Assembly: GCF_014323725.1 (NCBI RefSeq)
Contig: NZ_JABVED010000008.1
Location: 1-64,000, forward strand
Reading direction: 5' to 3'
From: Actinokineospora xionganensis
Lineage (GTDB): Bacteria; Actinomycetota; Actinomycetes; Mycobacteriales; Pseudonocardiaceae
DNA: 64,000 nt
Shown here in pieces: positions 48,536-61,290 of the stretch (positions within the stretch are counted from its first letter, which is position 1; every line of letters begins with the position of its first letter). Under the pieces are notes generated by a model. The model ran no database searches. It saw nothing but the letters and a program-made list of their open reading frames with translations, and was not told where the DNA came from. A program made the translations under genes and the position numbers.

Positions 48536-49372
48536 CTACAGCAGTACGCCGCCCGTGGCCATTCGCAGCGCGTCGCGCATTTCGAGGCGGGGTGCGGGGT
48601 GTCCAGTGAAGTGCTCCACCTGCGTGAAAGCCTGGTGCAGCAGCATGTCGAGGCCGGTCGCGAGTCTGCCGCCTGCCGCTGACACCGCTTTGGCCACCGG
48701 CGTGGGCCACGGGTGGTAGATGACGTCCAAGACGCACGGCGCCTGCGCCATGGCCCGAGCCAGTGGCGCGACGGCCGAGGCGGGGGCGGTGTTGACGACA
48801 ACCGCGGCCGACCTCGCCAGGTCCGCGAGGTCCACTGTGGACCAGTCGGCCAACCGCAGTGCCAACGAAAGCCCTGCGGCGCAAGCGATCGCATCGGTAG
48901 CGCGCGCTGGATCGCGGACGACGAGAGTCACCTCTTCGACGCCGAGTTCCCTCAGACCCGCCAGGGCGGCGCGGGCCGTGCCCCCCGCGCCGAGGACGAC
49001 CGCTGTGGGGCCAGCCTCGTATCCCGCGGCACGGAGGGCTCCGGTCACACCGTCGATGTCGGTGCAGTCGGCGTGCCAGGTTCCGTCGGGGCGGTGGATC
49101 AACGTGTTCGCGGCGCCGACCGCGAGCGCACGGGCGGTGGCCGTCGTGGCGAAGGTCAACGCCGCGTGCTTTCCGGGCATGGTGACCGACAGGCCCGCCC
49201 ACTCCGGGCCCATCGACGCGACCAAGCCCGGCAGGCGGGCTTCGTCGCACTCGATTCGTTCGTAGGTCCAATCGGTCAGGCCGAGCGCCGCGTAGGCGGC
49301 GTTGTGCAGCACCGGGGAGAGCGAGTGATCGACAGGTGAGCCGAGGACGGCCGCACGTCGGTCAGTACGCAC
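48536..49372 (-). CDS. aroE: Shikimate dehydrogenase
   Basis: NADPH-dependent reduction of dehydroshikimate. The 278-residue protein has SLSPVLHN (substrate serines), SVTMPGKH with the catalytic lysine, TDIDG with the catalytic aspartate and the GAGGTARA nucleotide loop. The GTG at 49372 overlaps the mltG stop by 11 bases. It is a few genes from the aroC-K-B-Q cluster and gives four of the middle steps plus chorismate synthase in this window. Confidence 0.95.
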   Translation of the reverse strand: MRTDRRAAVLGSPVDHSLSPVLHNAAYAALGLTDWTYERIECDEARLPGLVASMGPEWAGLSVTMPGKHAALTFATTATARALAVGAANTLIHRPDGTWHADCTDIDGVTGALRAAGYEAGPTAVVLGAGGTARAALAGLRELGVEEVTLVVRDPARATDAIACAAGLSLALRLADWSTVDLADLARSAAVVVNTAPASAVAPLARAMAQAPCVLDVIYHPWPTPVAKAVSAAGGRLATGLDMLLHQAFTQVEHFTGHPAPRLEMRDALRMATGGVLL

Positions 49373-50585
49373 CGTTGGCCTTGGCCTGCTTGATGTTGTC
49401 CTCGTGTTGGGCGTAGGTGTCGCCGAAGCAGGAGGTGCCGTTCTTCTGGCACTTCACGAAGAACAGCCACGTGCCCTCGGCCGGGTTCGCCGCCGCCGCC
49501 AGGGCCGCCTTGCTGGCCGCCGCGATCGGGGTCGGGGTGAGTCCCGTGTTGAGGTAGCTGTTGTACGGCCCGGGCGTCGCGCGGTCCTCGGCCCTCGTCG
49601 TGATCGCGGGGCGGGTCAGCACGTAGTTGATCGTCGAGTCGTACTTCAGCTCCATCGCCTTGACGAGCCGGTTGTACGTGACCCTGGAGACCTTCTTGAA
49701 GTCCGCCTCGATGGCCTCGCGCTCGATCAGGGAGGCGATGACCAGGACCTGGTACGGCGTGAACCCGGTGCTCTCGGCCAGCTTCGGCATCCCGTAGCTC
49801 TGCAGCCGCGCCGACGACTCGGTGACGAGCTTCGTCCACAGCTCCTCGGCGGTCGACCCCGGCTTGACGTCGTAGACGTCCGGGGCGATCAGGCCTTCGA
49901 GCCTGCGCTTGGGCTCCGGCGCGCGGGAGGCGTCGGGGATCGCCCACTCGGGGACACCGAGGGCCTTCAGGTCACCCGTCTCGGCGACCTTGAGCAGCTC
50001 CTCGACCGGCACGCAGGTCTTCTTGCCGTCCAGCGTCGCGCACGAAGCGGCGGACAGCTGCGAGATGATGCCGGGGACGACGGTCGCGCCGTTGGCCAGG
50101 TCGTCGAGCTGGGTACCGGCCCTGATCTGCAGGTGCCCGACCTTCGAGGTGGGTGTGACGATCTTCTGGACCGCCGCCTCGCCCGAGATCTTCGTCCGCA
50201 TCACGTAGTAGCCGGGCTGGATCGACCGGACCTTCGTTTCCTTCTGCGCCGCCGCAAGGAACGCCTTGCCGCTCGCGACGATGCCGTCCTCGGCCAGCCG
50301 CCCGGCGATGGCTCCCGTGGAGTCGCCGCCCTTGACCTCGAAGATGACGTCACGCTCGCCCGCGCCGGAGAAGTCGTCGTAGCCGCCGAGGCCCGAGAGC
50401 TGGCGGAAGCCGAACCACACACCGCCGCCGATCAGCAGCGCCACGACGATACCGAACACGGCGAGCCGGTTGCGGCGCTTCTTTCGCAGTTGCTTGGCCC
50501 TGCGCGCGGCCGCCGAAGCGGCGGTGGGCCGTCGTGGTCGCTCCCGGCTGGGGCGTTCCTCGAACAAACCGAGATCGTCGGTCAT
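49362..50585 (-). CDS. mltG: Endolytic murein transglycosylase MltG
   Basis: Membrane-anchored lytic enzyme that cuts nascent glycan strands and sets their length. The 407-residue protein has a basic, disordered N-terminus, one membrane span (about 45-65) and a YceG domain with a LysM-like part. The catalytic glutamate lies in ASLIEREA. The ATG at 50585 makes an ATGA overlap with ruvX. Conserved alaS-ruvX-mltG-aroE order. Confidence 0.95.
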   Translation of the reverse strand: MTDDLGLFEERPSRERPRRPTAASAAARRAKQLRKKRRNRLAVFGIVVALLIGGGVWFGFRQLSGLGGYDDFSGAGERDVIFEVKGGDSTGAIAGRLAEDGIVASGKAFLAAAQKETKVRSIQPGYYVMRTKISGEAAVQKIVTPTSKVGHLQIRAGTQLDDLANGATVVPGIISQLSAASCATLDGKKTCVPVEELLKVAETGDLKALGVPEWAIPDASRAPEPKRRLEGLIAPDVYDVKPGSTAEELWTKLVTESSARLQSYGMPKLAESTGFTPYQVLVIASLIEREAIEADFKKVSRVTYNRLVKAMELKYDSTINYVLTRPAITTRAEDRATPGPYNSYLNTGLTPTPIAAASKAALAAAANPAEGTWLFFVKCQKNGTSCFGDTYAQHEDNIKQAKANGAY

Positions 50586-51069
50586 GAGTCCTCCGCGGAT
50601 CGAGCGAGTGCCGCGGACCGGGCGTCTAGCCACGACTGCAGGATCTCCACTGCCGCCGCCTGGTCCACCACCGCTCGCTGGCGTTTGCCCTTGACCCCCT
50701 GCTTGCTGAGCATGCGTGACGCGGACACCGTGGTCAGCCGCTCGTCGGCGAGCCGCACCGGGACCGGCGCGATCCGCCGCGCCAGCTCCGTGGCGTACGC
50801 GTGCGCGCTTTCGGCCGCCGCGCCGTGCCGCGAGGCCAGCGTCCTCGGCAATCCGACCACCACTTCGACCACCTCGTGCTCGGCGACGAGCTCGGTGAGC
50901 CGGTCGAGGTCCCCACCCGACCGTTCGTCCCGAGACAGCGTAACGAGCGGTGTGGCGAGGATCGGACCCGGATCGCTCACAGCGACCCCGACCCGGACGG
51001 AACCGACGTCCACGGCGAGCCTGCGGCCACGTCCTGGGTCGTCGGTTCCCGGCCGGTCGAATGCGGGAG

Positions 51070-51073
<4 letters not shown>
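50582..51073 (-). CDS. ruvX: RuvX/YqgF Holliday-junction resolvase-like nuclease
   Basis: RNase-H-fold nuclease, involved in rRNA 5' maturation or recombination. The 163-residue protein has [16 protein letters not shown] with the first catalytic aspartate, VVGLPRTL with the family motif, and [11 protein letters not shown] with the acidic pair. The GTG at 51073 makes a GTGA overlap with alaS. Confidence 0.94.
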
Positions 51074-53733
<2,660 letters not shown>

Positions 53734-53800
53734 GGTCTTGGTTCCTAGGGAATCAGTGGGTTCGACGGGCGGTCGGCGCGGCGAACGGCGAAGGCTCGGC

Positions 53801-54076
53801 TCAGCCGTTCGCCCTGCGCGCTCGCGCGGCGGGTCGGGCGCCCGGGCGGACACCGGAGCGGCGCTCGACGACGTCGGTGAGTTCCTCTTCGCGTTCGACC
53901 ATGCCCGCGCGCACGTCCGCGCCGAAGGCGCCGATGGCGCCCGCGAGCTCACGCACGGCGTCGCCGACGTTGCCCGCGATGCCCGCGGGGGTCACCGCGT
54001 GCGCGGTCTGCTTGGCCTTGCGGGACAGGGCGACACCGGTGGCGACGCCGAGGCCGAGCCAGAAGATCCGCTTCAT
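53801..54076 (-). CDS. DUF6167-type small protein
   Basis: A 91-residue protein with a short N-terminal hydrophobic segment ([15 protein letters not shown]) and an amphipathic, charged remainder. It is translationally coupled to the DUF948 gene (ATGA) and lies upstream of alaS, a place conserved in actinobacteria. Function unknown. Confidence 0.8.
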   Translation of the reverse strand: MKRIFWLGLGVATGVALSRKAKQTAHAVTPAGIAGNVGDAVRELAGAIGAFGADVRAGMVEREEELTDVVERRSGVRPGARPAARARRANG

Positions 54077-54480
54077 GCGCGGACTCCCTTGCGCTTGCGG
54101 CGGGAGTGCTTGCCCTCGATCTCACCCTTGGCACGGCGGCGGGCCTTGATCGCCTTGCTCACGCCGTAGGACACCGCGGCGAACTTGACCAGGGGACCGC
54201 CGAGCGTGGCGGTGAACACCGAGGTCAGGGCGGAGACGTTGCCGGTGACGGCCTGGGCGTTCGAGGTGATGCCGTCGACCCGCTCGAGCTGGGCGTTGAC
54301 GTGCGTCAGCGTGGTGTTCGCGCCGTTGAAGAGCGGGTCGCTGTTCTCGTGCGCCTTGCGGATCGCGATGGTGGCCTCGTCCAGCGTGCGCCCAAGCTTG
54401 AACAGCATGATGCCCAGCAGCACTACCAGCAGCACGAACGCGCCTGCGGCGATCAGCGCGGCGATCTGCCCTGCTGTCAC
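54073..54480 (-). CDS. DUF948 membrane protein
   Basis: A 135-residue protein with one N-terminal membrane span (about 5-28), a long helical middle part rich in Asn/Asp/Val typical of DUF948 and a very basic tail. The family often carries coiled-coil regions near the membrane; function unknown. The GTG at 54480 has GAGGAGG upstream. First gene of the DUF948-DUF6167-alaS run. Confidence 0.85.
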   Translation of the reverse strand: MTAGQIAALIAAGAFVLLVVLLGIMLFKLGRTLDEATIAIRKAHENSDPLFNGANTTLTHVNAQLERVDGITSNAQAVTGNVSALTSVFTATLGGPLVKFAAVSYGVSKAIKARRRAKGEIEGKHSRRKRKGVRA

Positions 54481-54535
54481 GGGCCCTCCTCGTCAACGGG
54501 GTTTTGATCGGCGTCAGGCTACCGCGCCCCGGGCT

Positions 54536-54724
54536 TCACCTCGGGACAGGCACACCACAGACGGTGATCCCGCCGCTCGGCGCACCGAAACCGAGAACAT
54601 GGGTGACGGAAACGGTAAGCGCCTTTGCGCCGGGCGGCACTTCTTTATCCAGGGTGATCACGCCACGTCGGGTCTGACCGGCCGGGACATCGGATGACCA
54701 GCCGAGCTGGACCGCTTGGTGCGC
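54536..54724 (-). pseudogene. Orphan C-terminal coding fragment after rarA
   Basis: Between the rarA stop and the DUF948 gene, an open frame of 62 codons reads like the end of a real secreted-type beta-sandwich protein: VQLGWSSDVPAGQTRRG, then VITLDKEVPPGAKALTVSV and a GGITVCGVPVPR end. It has no start codon or ribosome-binding site; its frame runs back into rarA. I infer a remnant whose 5' part was deleted. Alternative: a chance open frame, although the composition is protein-like. Confidence 0.45.
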
Positions 54725-54726
54725 GC

Positions 54727-56064
54727 TCAGTCGCCGCGGATGACTCTGCGCAGCTTGGGGACGCGGTCGGCGAGTTGGCGTTCGGCGCCGCGGGCGGTGG
54801 GTTCGTAGTAGTCGCGGCCGACTAGTTCCTCCGGCGGGTACTGCTGGGTGAGGACGCCGTCGGGGACGTCGTGGGGGTAGCGGTAGCCGGTGGCGTTGCC
54901 GAGCTTCTTGGCGCCCTGGTAGTGCCCGTCGCGCAGGTGGGCGGGGACCAGGCCCGCGCCGCCCGCGCGGACGTCGGCCATGGCGCTGTCGATGGCGTTG
55001 ATGACGGCGTTGGACTTCGGCGCCGTGGCCAGGTGCACCGTGGCCTGGGCGAGTGCCAGCCGGGCCTCCGGCATGCCGATGAGCTGCACGGCCTGGGCGG
55101 CGGCGGTGGCGGTCAACAGGGCCGTCGGGTCGGCCATGCCGATGTCCTCGCTGGCGTGCACGACGAGCCTGCGGGCGATGAAGCGCGCGTCCTCCCCCGC
55201 CTCGATCATCCGGGCCAGATAGTGCAGCGCGGCGTCCACGTCGGAGCCGCGGATGGACTTGATGAACGCGCTGATGACGTCGTAGTGCTGGTCGCCGGAG
55301 CGGTCGTAGCGCACCGCCGCCTTGTCGACGGTCGCCTCGACGGTGGCCAGGTCGATCGAGCCGTCCCGGGTGGCGACGGCCGTGTCGGCGGCGGCTTCCA
55401 GCGCGGTCAGGGCGCGGCGGGCGTCGCCGCTCGCGAGGCGGACGAGGTGGTCCTCGGCGTCGGGATCGAGGGTGACAGCGCCCGCGAGGCCGCGTTCGTC
55501 GGCGATCGCGCGGCGGATGAGGTCGCGCAGGTCGGTGTCGGTGAGCGGCTGCAGCTGCAGCACCAGGGAGCGCGACAGGAGCGGGGACACGACGGAGAAG
55601 AAGGGGTTCTCGGTGGTCGCGGCGACGAGCAGGACGATGCGGTCTTCGACGGCGCCGAGGAGGGCGTCCTGCTGGGTGCGGGAGAAGCGGTGCACCTCGT
55701 CGATGAACAGGACCGTGGACTCGCCGGAGTGGCTGAGCCTGCGTTTCGCGTCGTCGATGACCGCGCGCACCTCTTTGACGCCGGCGGACAGCGCCGACAG
55801 GGCGACGAAGCGGCGGCCGATCGCGGAGGAGACCAGGGTGGCCAGCGTCGTCTTTCCGGTGCCGGGCGGGCCGTAGAGCAGGATCGATGCCGGGGCGGCA
55901 CCTTCGACGAGCCTGCGCAGCGGGGCGCCGGGGCCGAGGAGGTGGTCTTGGCCGACCACCTCGTCGAGGGTCGCCGGGCGCATCCGCACGGCGAGGGGCG
56001 CGTTCGGGCGCCGCGCCGAGGCGGTGGGCGCGGCGAACAGATCCAGATCGAACTCCTGTTCCAC
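54727..56064 (-). CDS. rarA: Replication-associated recombination protein RarA/MgsA
   Basis: Clamp-loader-like AAA+ ATPase acting at stalled forks. The 445-residue protein has VGQDHLLG, Walker A GPPGTGKT, Walker [20 protein letters not shown] and the sensor segment [12 protein letters not shown]; the C-terminal tetramerization domain ends [11 protein letters not shown]. The GTG at 56064 gives a typical start but has no strong ribosome-binding site. Divergent from the kinase gene. Confidence 0.94.
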   Translation of the reverse strand: MEQEFDLDLFAAPTASARRPNAPLAVRMRPATLDEVVGQDHLLGPGAPLRRLVEGAAPASILLYGPPGTGKTTLATLVSSAIGRRFVALSALSAGVKEVRAVIDDAKRRLSHSGESTVLFIDEVHRFSRTQQDALLGAVEDRIVLLVAATTENPFFSVVSPLLSRSLVLQLQPLTDTDLRDLIRRAIADERGLAGAVTLDPDAEDHLVRLASGDARRALTALEAAADTAVATRDGSIDLATVEATVDKAAVRYDRSGDQHYDVISAFIKSIRGSDVDAALHYLARMIEAGEDARFIARRLVVHASEDIGMADPTALLTATAAAQAVQLIGMPEARLALAQATVHLATAPKSNAVINAIDSAMADVRAGGAGLVPAHLRDGHYQGAKKLGNATGYRYPHDVPDGVLTQQYPPEELVGRDYYEPTARGAERQLADRVPKLRRVIRGD

Positions 56065-56108
56065 AGGTATCGACGCTACCCGTTCCGCGCGTGCGACAAT
56101 TTCCAGCC

Positions 56109-56726
56109 GTGACCCCGTCTGCGCGTGTCGTGCTGCTCGCGGGCCCTTCGGGCTCTGGGAAATCGACGTTGGCGGCCCGGGCTGGTGTCCCGGTCCTGCG
56201 TCTGGACGACTTCTACCGCGAGGGCGACGACCCACTGCTCCCCCGCGACGCGACCGGCCGGGTCGACTGGGATCTGCCCGCCGCCTGGCACGCCGCGGAC
56301 GCGCTCGACGCGATCGTTCGGCTCGCCACGACGGGGAAGATACACGCGCCGCACTACGAGCTTGGGGCGGACCGGCGGATCGGTGGCTACGACCTCGACC
56401 TCGCCGGTTCCCCGGTGTTCGTCGCGGAGGGTCTGTTCGCGGACCGGATCGTCGAGGGCTGCCGCGCCGCGGGTGTGCTCGCCGAAGCCGTGGTGCTCGC
56501 GCCGACCGGTGGACGGACGTTCGCACGACGGCTGGTGCGGGATGTGGCGGAGTCCCGGAAGGCGACGCACGTCCTGGTGCGGCGCGGGTTGCGGCTGTGG
56601 CGCGAGCACGCGGCGGTTGTTCGGCGGTGTGAGTCGGCGGGGATGCGGCGGCGGACGTCGGCTGAGGTGTTGCGGCTGTTGGAGGAGTTGTCGCGATCGG
56701 TTCAAGGCCGCACGGCGGCGAGATAG
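56109..56726 (+). CDS. P-loop kinase, uridine-kinase-like
   Basis: A 205-residue nucleotide-binding protein with Walker [10 protein letters not shown] at about 11-19 and [13 protein letters not shown], the substrate/aspartate motif of uridine kinases. The substrate may be uridine or another small molecule; this actinobacterial group is not well characterized. The GTG at 56109 is only 45 bases from the divergent rarA start. The stop overlaps the convergent WYL gene by 25 bases. Confidence 0.8.
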   Translation: MTPSARVVLLAGPSGSGKSTLAARAGVPVLRLDDFYREGDDPLLPRDATGRVDWDLPAAWHAADALDAIVRLATTGKIHAPHYELGADRRIGGYDLDLAGSPVFVAEGLFADRIVEGCRAAGVLAEAVVLAPTGGRTFARRLVRDVAESRKATHVLVRRGLRLWREHAAVVRRCESAGMRRRTSAEVLRLLEELSRSVQGRTAAR

Positions 56727-57646
56727 CGCTGTCCCAGCACCCGTACGTGCTCGACCAGTTCCGGGGGGCCGTCGAGCCGGAAGTCCATTCCCAGCATGCC
56801 GACGTAGATCGCGATGGTCTCCAGGGTGTCCGCGCCCGTCACCAGGACGCTGGTGTGTTCATCGACGGCTTCCACGATCCCGACGGTGGGGTTGATCCGC
56901 GCGACGACCACCGAGGCGGGGGCAAGGACCGTGATCCGGGCGTGGACTTTCCAGCCCGTCGAGGCGATCTCGCGAAGCACGAACGCGACCAGGTCGTCGT
57001 CGGGCAGCAGTCGGGGTGCGAAGCGGCGTTCGCCGGGGACCGCCGTCGTCACCGGTAGGGCGCGCCACGTGTGATCGTCGAGGTCGTAGGCGACGAGGTA
57101 CCACCGGCGCTGCCAGCTGATCAGGCGGTACGGCTCGACCTCGGTGCCGCCTATCCGCAGGGTCTTGCCGTCGCGCACGGCGGCGGCGATGGTGTCGAGG
57201 ACCGCGGCGGCGACCGGGGCGTCGGGCTCGCGCGAGCCCGTGACCGCCGGGCCGACCGCGGTGGCGTTCCGGAGAGCTTTCACCTTGCGCTGCAAGCGTT
57301 TGGGCATGATCTGGGTGAGCTTGGCCAGCGCCCGGGACGTGCTCTCCCTGATGTCGGCGATGCCCGTCGCCCCCTCCTCGGCGAGGCCGATCGCGACCGC
57401 GACCGCCACGGCTTCGTCGTCATCGAGCAGCAGCGGCGGCATGGTGGCGCCCTGGCCGAGGCGGTAGCCGCCGATGGAGCCGCGCTCAGCGTGGATGGGG
57501 TAACCGAGTTCGCGCAGTCGCGCGATGTCGTGGCGGAGCGTGCGGTCGGTGACGCCGAGGTGATCGGCCAGGTCACGGCCGGTTCGCGCCCGCTGGTCCT
57601 GCAACAGGGACAACAGGCGCAGCAGTCTGGTCGCGGTCTCCGCCAC
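56702..57646 (-). CDS. WYL-domain transcriptional regulator
   Basis: A 314-residue regulator: N-terminal helix-turn-helix (about 1-55, [20 protein letters not shown]) and a WYL-type sensor (the [17 protein letters not shown] segment) with a C-terminal WCX extension. WYL regulators respond to small ligands or nucleic acids. It is divergent from the DinB-like gene; an inverted repeat in the shared 82-base gap is a likely operator. The GTG at 57646 has GGAGG close upstream. Confidence 0.92.
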   Translation of the reverse strand: MAETATRLLRLLSLLQDQRARTGRDLADHLGVTDRTLRHDIARLRELGYPIHAERGSIGGYRLGQGATMPPLLLDDDEAVAVAVAIGLAEEGATGIADIRESTSRALAKLTQIMPKRLQRKVKALRNATAVGPAVTGSREPDAPVAAAVLDTIAAAVRDGKTLRIGGTEVEPYRLISWQRRWYLVAYDLDDHTWRALPVTTAVPGERRFAPRLLPDDDLVAFVLREIASTGWKVHARITVLAPASVVVARINPTVGIVEAVDEHTSVLVTGADTLETIAIYVGMLGMDFRLDGPPELVEHVRVLGQRYLAAVRP

Positions 57647-57674
57647 GGTCCTCCGTTCAATTAGGAACGAAAGC

Positions 57675-57695
57675 AGCCTAATACGGCTTTAGGCT
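57675..57695. promoter_or_regulatory. Inverted repeat between the WYL regulator and its neighbour
   Basis: Perfect 7-bp dyad AGCCTAA / TTAGGCT around a 7-base spacer, in the 82-base gap between divergent genes. It is AT-richer than its surroundings and central to both promoters, as expected for an operator of the WYL regulator. Confidence 0.5.
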
Positions 57696-57728
57696 TCAGG
57701 TACAGCCCGAACAGCGAGAGGAACGACC

Positions 57729-58331
57729 ATGACGAACACCGCCCCGCGACTCACCTGGCGCCAGACCCTTGCCGAGTCCCACCGGATCCTCGAAGCCGCC
57801 GTCGCGGGCGTCGGCGACGACCAGTGGACGCTGCCGACTCCGTGTTCGCAGTGGACGGTCACGCAGGTCGTGCAGCACGCGGCGGGCGACCAGCTGGCTT
57901 ACGCGTCCACCCTCGGTTTCGGCAGCGGGCCGGACTTCGACCCGTTCGCCCCGTCCGGGTCGGTCGACGGCAGCCCGGTCGCCCTGGTCCGGGACGCCGT
58001 GGAGCGCACGGCCGAGGCCTGGGCGCGAACCGACTCGGACACCGCGCCGACGCCCCTCCCCCACGGCGAGTTGCCGATCGCGGTGGCGGCGGGCGCGTGC
58101 GCGATGGACGCGGCGGTGCACGCGTGGGACATCGCCGTCGCGACGGGCAGGCCGTCGCCGCTGAGCGAGCCGTTGTGCGTCGAGTTGCTTGAGGTGGCGC
58201 ACGCGATCGTCGAGCCGCTGAGGCAGTGGGGCGCGTTCGCCGCCGCCGGCGCGACCGAGGCAGGCGACAGCGCGGAGACCCGGCTGCTTCGCTACCTCGG
58301 CCGCGAGGTCACGGTCGCAGCAGGGGCTTGA
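57729..58331 (+). CDS. DinB-like TIGR03086-family protein
   Basis: A 200-residue protein of the DinB/mycothiol-dependent maleylpyruvate-isomerase-like fold. The family motif PTPCSQWTVTQVVQHAAGD is at about 36-54, with a metal-binding histidine, and HAWDIAVATG contributes another ligand. Such proteins often use mycothiol. Probably controlled by the divergent WYL regulator. The ATG at 57729 has AGAGGAAC upstream. Its 3' end overlaps the convergent dehydrogenase gene by 23 bases. Confidence 0.85.
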   Translation: MTNTAPRLTWRQTLAESHRILEAAVAGVGDDQWTLPTPCSQWTVTQVVQHAAGDQLAYASTLGFGSGPDFDPFAPSGSVDGSPVALVRDAVERTAEAWARTDSDTAPTPLPHGELPIAVAAGACAMDAAVHAWDIAVATGRPSPLSEPLCVELLEVAHAIVEPLRQWGAFAAAGATEAGDSAETRLLRYLGREVTVAAGA

Positions 58332-59358
58332 TCACCTCTCGGGCGTCCATCGCGGTGTACGCCTCGGCGACCCGGTCCAGCGAGTACTCCGCGTCGAAGA
58401 CCAACCCGGGGTTGATCTTCCCGTCGAGCACGTCCGCGAGCAGTTCGCTGATATATCCCCGAACCGGCGCCACACCGCCGGCGACAGCGATGTTGTTGCC
58501 GAACATCTGACCGACGGGAAGCTCCGGGCCGCCCGCGGGGACGCCGACGTAGCCCACGCGGCCCCCGGGGCGGACCGAGTCGAGCGCCTGCCGCATGGAT
58601 TCCTTGGTGCCCACGCATTCCAGGACGGCGTCCGCGCCGATGCCGCCGAGCAGCTCGATCACCTTCGCGGCGCCCTCGTCGCCGCGCTCGGTGACGACGT
58701 CGTTGGCGCCGAACTCCTTCGCCACCCGCTGGCGGGCGCCATGGCGGGACATGACGATGATCCGTTGCGCGCCCAGGCGGTTGGCGGCGAGGACCGCGCA
58801 CAGGCCGACCGCGCCGTCGCCGACGACGGCCACCGTGTCGCCCGGCCCGACCCCGGCGGCGATCGCGGCGTGGTGGCCGGTGCCCATGACGTCGGACAGG
58901 CTCAGCATGCTCGTCAGGAGGCTCTCGTCGGGCACGCCTGCGGTGGCGACGAGCGTGCCGTCGGCGAACGGGGAGACGACGTACTGCGCCTGCGCGCCAT
59001 CGATCGGGTCGCCCGCCTTGTCGGTGCTTCCCCAATAACCGCCGCGCAGGCAGGAGGTGTAGACGCCGTTGCGGCAGTGCACGCAGTCGCCGTCGCTGAC
59101 CGCGAAGGGAGCGATCACGAAGTCGCCCGCCTTGACCGTTCGGACCTCGGAGCCGACTTCCTCGACGATCCCGACGTACTCGTGGCCGATGCGGCGCGGC
59201 CTCTCGGTCGGCGAGACCCCGCGGTAGCCCCACAGGTCCGAGCCGCAGACGCACGCCGCGACGACGCGGACGATCGCGTCGGTCGGGTTGCGCAAGGCGG
59301 GTTCGGCCACGTCCTCGAGCCGGATGTCACCAGGACCATGCAGGACCGTCGCACGCAT
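58309..59358 (-). CDS. Zinc-dependent alcohol dehydrogenase
   Basis: Medium-chain dehydrogenase of 349 residues. Catalytic-zinc ligands lie in ACVCGSD (Cys) and GHEYVG (His/Glu); the NAD(P) loop is GDGAVGL. The structural-zinc motif reads DGDCVHCRNGVYTSC, so the first of the usual four cysteines is an aspartate. The substrate is unknown. It follows the aminotransferase gene by 12 bases and probably shares its transcript. Confidence 0.9.
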   Translation of the reverse strand: MRATVLHGPGDIRLEDVAEPALRNPTDAIVRVVAACVCGSDLWGYRGVSPTERPRRIGHEYVGIVEEVGSEVRTVKAGDFVIAPFAVSDGDCVHCRNGVYTSCLRGGYWGSTDKAGDPIDGAQAQYVVSPFADGTLVATAGVPDESLLTSMLSLSDVMGTGHHAAIAAGVGPGDTVAVVGDGAVGLCAVLAANRLGAQRIIVMSRHGARQRVAKEFGANDVVTERGDEGAAKVIELLGGIGADAVLECVGTKESMRQALDSVRPGGRVGYVGVPAGGPELPVGQMFGNNIAVAGGVAPVRGYISELLADVLDGKINPGLVFDAEYSLDRVAEAYTAMDAREVIKPLLRP

Positions 59359-59370
59359 CTATCCGAACTC

Positions 59371-60468
59371 CTATCGGCCGAGGACCCGGCGCAGCGCGCC
59401 GAGGACGAGTTCCACCCGGTCGAGCCGGGCGTTGTGGCCCATCAAGCCGATGCGCCACACACTGGTGGCGAACGCGCCCGCACCCGCGCCTATTTCCAGG
59501 TTGTATTCCGAGAGCAGGATGTGCCGGATCTTGGCGGAGTCGACGCCGTCCGGGACGCGCACGGTCGTCAGCTCCGGAAGCCGGTGGCCTTCGGCGGCGA
59601 ACAGCTCCAAGCCGAGCTCGCCGAGTCCTTCCCGCAGCCGCTCCCCCGCGACCCGGTGCCGCTCGAAGACCGCCTCCAAGCCTTCCTCCAGCACCCGCCC
59701 GAGCGCGGCGTGCAGCGACGCGATCATGGCCACCGGCGCGGTGTGATGATAAGTCCGTCCGCCGTTGCTTCCGTCGACGTAAGCGCCGATCAGGTTCAAG
59801 TCCAAATACCAGGTAGGCGGCTTCGGCAGGCGCCGCTCCCACGCGCGCTCGGACACCGTGAACGGCGCCAGACCCGGCGCGACGCCGAGGCACTTCTGGG
59901 TGCCGGAGTAGGCGACGTCCACACCCCAGTGGTCGATGCTGACCGGGATACCGGCCAGCGAGGTCACGCAGTCGGCGACCACGAGCGCACCCGGGTCGCG
60001 CGTGTGCACCGCGACGGCGAGGGTGCCGATGTCGCTGCGCACGCCGGTCGAGGTCTCCGCGTGCACCGCGGCGACCATCGTGGGCGCGGGATGCGCGGCG
60101 AGGACCCGCTCGACGTCGACGGGCTGTCCCCATTCGTGATCGACCCGCACGACCTCGCCGCCGTAGCGACCGGCGACGTCGACCATCCGCTCACCGAAGA
60201 GCCCGTTCACCGCCACCACAACCACGTCGCCGGGCCGGACGAAGTTCGCGAACGCGGCCTCCATGCCGATCGAGCCGGTGCCCGACAGGGGCAGGGTGCG
60301 GGCGTTCTGGGTGCCCCACACGACCCGCAAGCGCGCGCATGTCTCGTCGAGCACGCGCAGGAACGCCGGGTCGAGGTGCCCGAGCAGCGGCGCGCCGAGC
60401 GCGGCGGTCGCCTCCGGGTACGGGTTCGACGGTCCGGGTCCGAGCAGTACACGGTCAACCAGTGCCAT
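59371..60468 (-). CDS. Class V aminotransferase (serine-pyruvate / alanine-glyoxylate type)
   Basis: PLP enzyme of 365 residues. K192 in YSGTQKCLGVAPG is the cofactor lysine; the LLGPGPSNPYPE start and the SGTGSIGMEAAFAN segment fit alanine-glyoxylate or serine-pyruvate aminotransferases. It may act in photorespiration-like glycine/serine metabolism. It starts nine bases after the SGNH hydrolase stop (60478), so the three genes may form one unit. Confidence 0.92.
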   Translation of the reverse strand: MALVDRVLLGPGPSNPYPEATAALGAPLLGHLDPAFLRVLDETCARLRVVWGTQNARTLPLSGTGSIGMEAAFANFVRPGDVVVVAVNGLFGERMVDVAGRYGGEVVRVDHEWGQPVDVERVLAAHPAPTMVAAVHAETSTGVRSDIGTLAVAVHTRDPGALVVADCVTSLAGIPVSIDHWGVDVAYSGTQKCLGVAPGLAPFTVSERAWERRLPKPPTWYLDLNLIGAYVDGSNGGRTYHHTAPVAMIASLHAALGRVLEEGLEAVFERHRVAGERLREGLGELGLELFAAEGHRLPELTTVRVPDGVDSAKIRHILLSEYNLEIGAGAGAFATSVWRIGLMGHNARLDRVELVLGALRRVLGR

Positions 60469-60477
60469 GCCTGCACC

Positions 60478-61290
60478 TTACGGACGCGCCGGGGCCTCCG
60501 CCGGTACGGGCTCGGCGCGGCCCAGCAGGGAGCGCACCATGATCCCGGTGGCGTAGGGCACGAGGTCGCGGCCGCGCCGCCACAGCCACGGGATGCCCTT
60601 GATGATCAGCCACGCGAAGTGTTCGACCTTGTTGGCGGGCCTGCCGCCCTCGCAGACCAGGCTGACCGGGTTCGGCACGGCGCAACCCGCGGTTTCCAGC
60701 AGGTCGCCGAAACCGGCGGCGAGCATGCGGTGGCCCAACTCGGAGGGGTGCAGCCGGTCGACCGCCCAGACATCGGGGCCGTACGCGCCGGGCATGCGGT
60801 CAAGGTCCAGGCAGGGGGCGCCGGTCTCGGCGACGACGTCGTCGATCACCTCGTTGAGGCGGTCGATGCGGTCCTTGAGGGCGCGGCGCAGCGAACCGGG
60901 AAGACGGAACACACGGCTGTGGTCGTGGTAGCGGGCGAGCAGGACCATCGCGCCCTGACCGTTGAGCGCGGTCACCACGCGGATGAGGTGTGCGCGCATC
61001 TGTTCTGGGTCGAAGTCCGACCGGAGGGTGTCGTTCATCCCGGCGATCACGATGGCCGTGTCCGGCCTTGCTTTGAGCGCGGCCGGGAGTTGCCGGTCGT
61101 GGACGCACGCTATGCGCGCGCCGGTGAAGGAGAAGTTGTCGACTTGGGCGCCTAGGGCCTTGCCCAGGAGGGGGCCGACACCGCGCCAGCCGCCTCTGGG
61201 GAGAGGGTCGCCTACGCCGAAGGTCGTCGAGTCACCGAGAACGGCGAGCCTGTTCGCCGTCCAAGCCGTGGAAATCGCCACCGCTGTCAC
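60478..61290 (-). CDS. SGNH/GDSL-family hydrolase
   Basis: An esterase-like hydrolase of about 270 residues. The nucleophile block LGDSTTFGVGD is near the start, the block III region is GMNDTLR and the catalytic Asp/His block is DRLHPSELGH. No signal peptide is seen from the chosen start. Start uncertain: GTG 61290 (used) or GTG 61383; neither has a clear ribosome-binding site. Confidence 0.82.
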   Translation of the reverse strand: MTAVAISTAWTANRLAVLGDSTTFGVGDPLPRGGWRGVGPLLGKALGAQVDNFSFTGARIACVHDRQLPAALKARPDTAIVIAGMNDTLRSDFDPEQMRAHLIRVVTALNGQGAMVLLARYHDHSRVFRLPGSLRRALKDRIDRLNEVIDDVVAETGAPCLDLDRMPGAYGPDVWAVDRLHPSELGHRMLAAGFGDLLETAGCAVPNPVSLVCEGGRPANKVEHFAWLIIKGIPWLWRRGRDLVPYATGIMVRSLLGRAEPVPAEAPARP

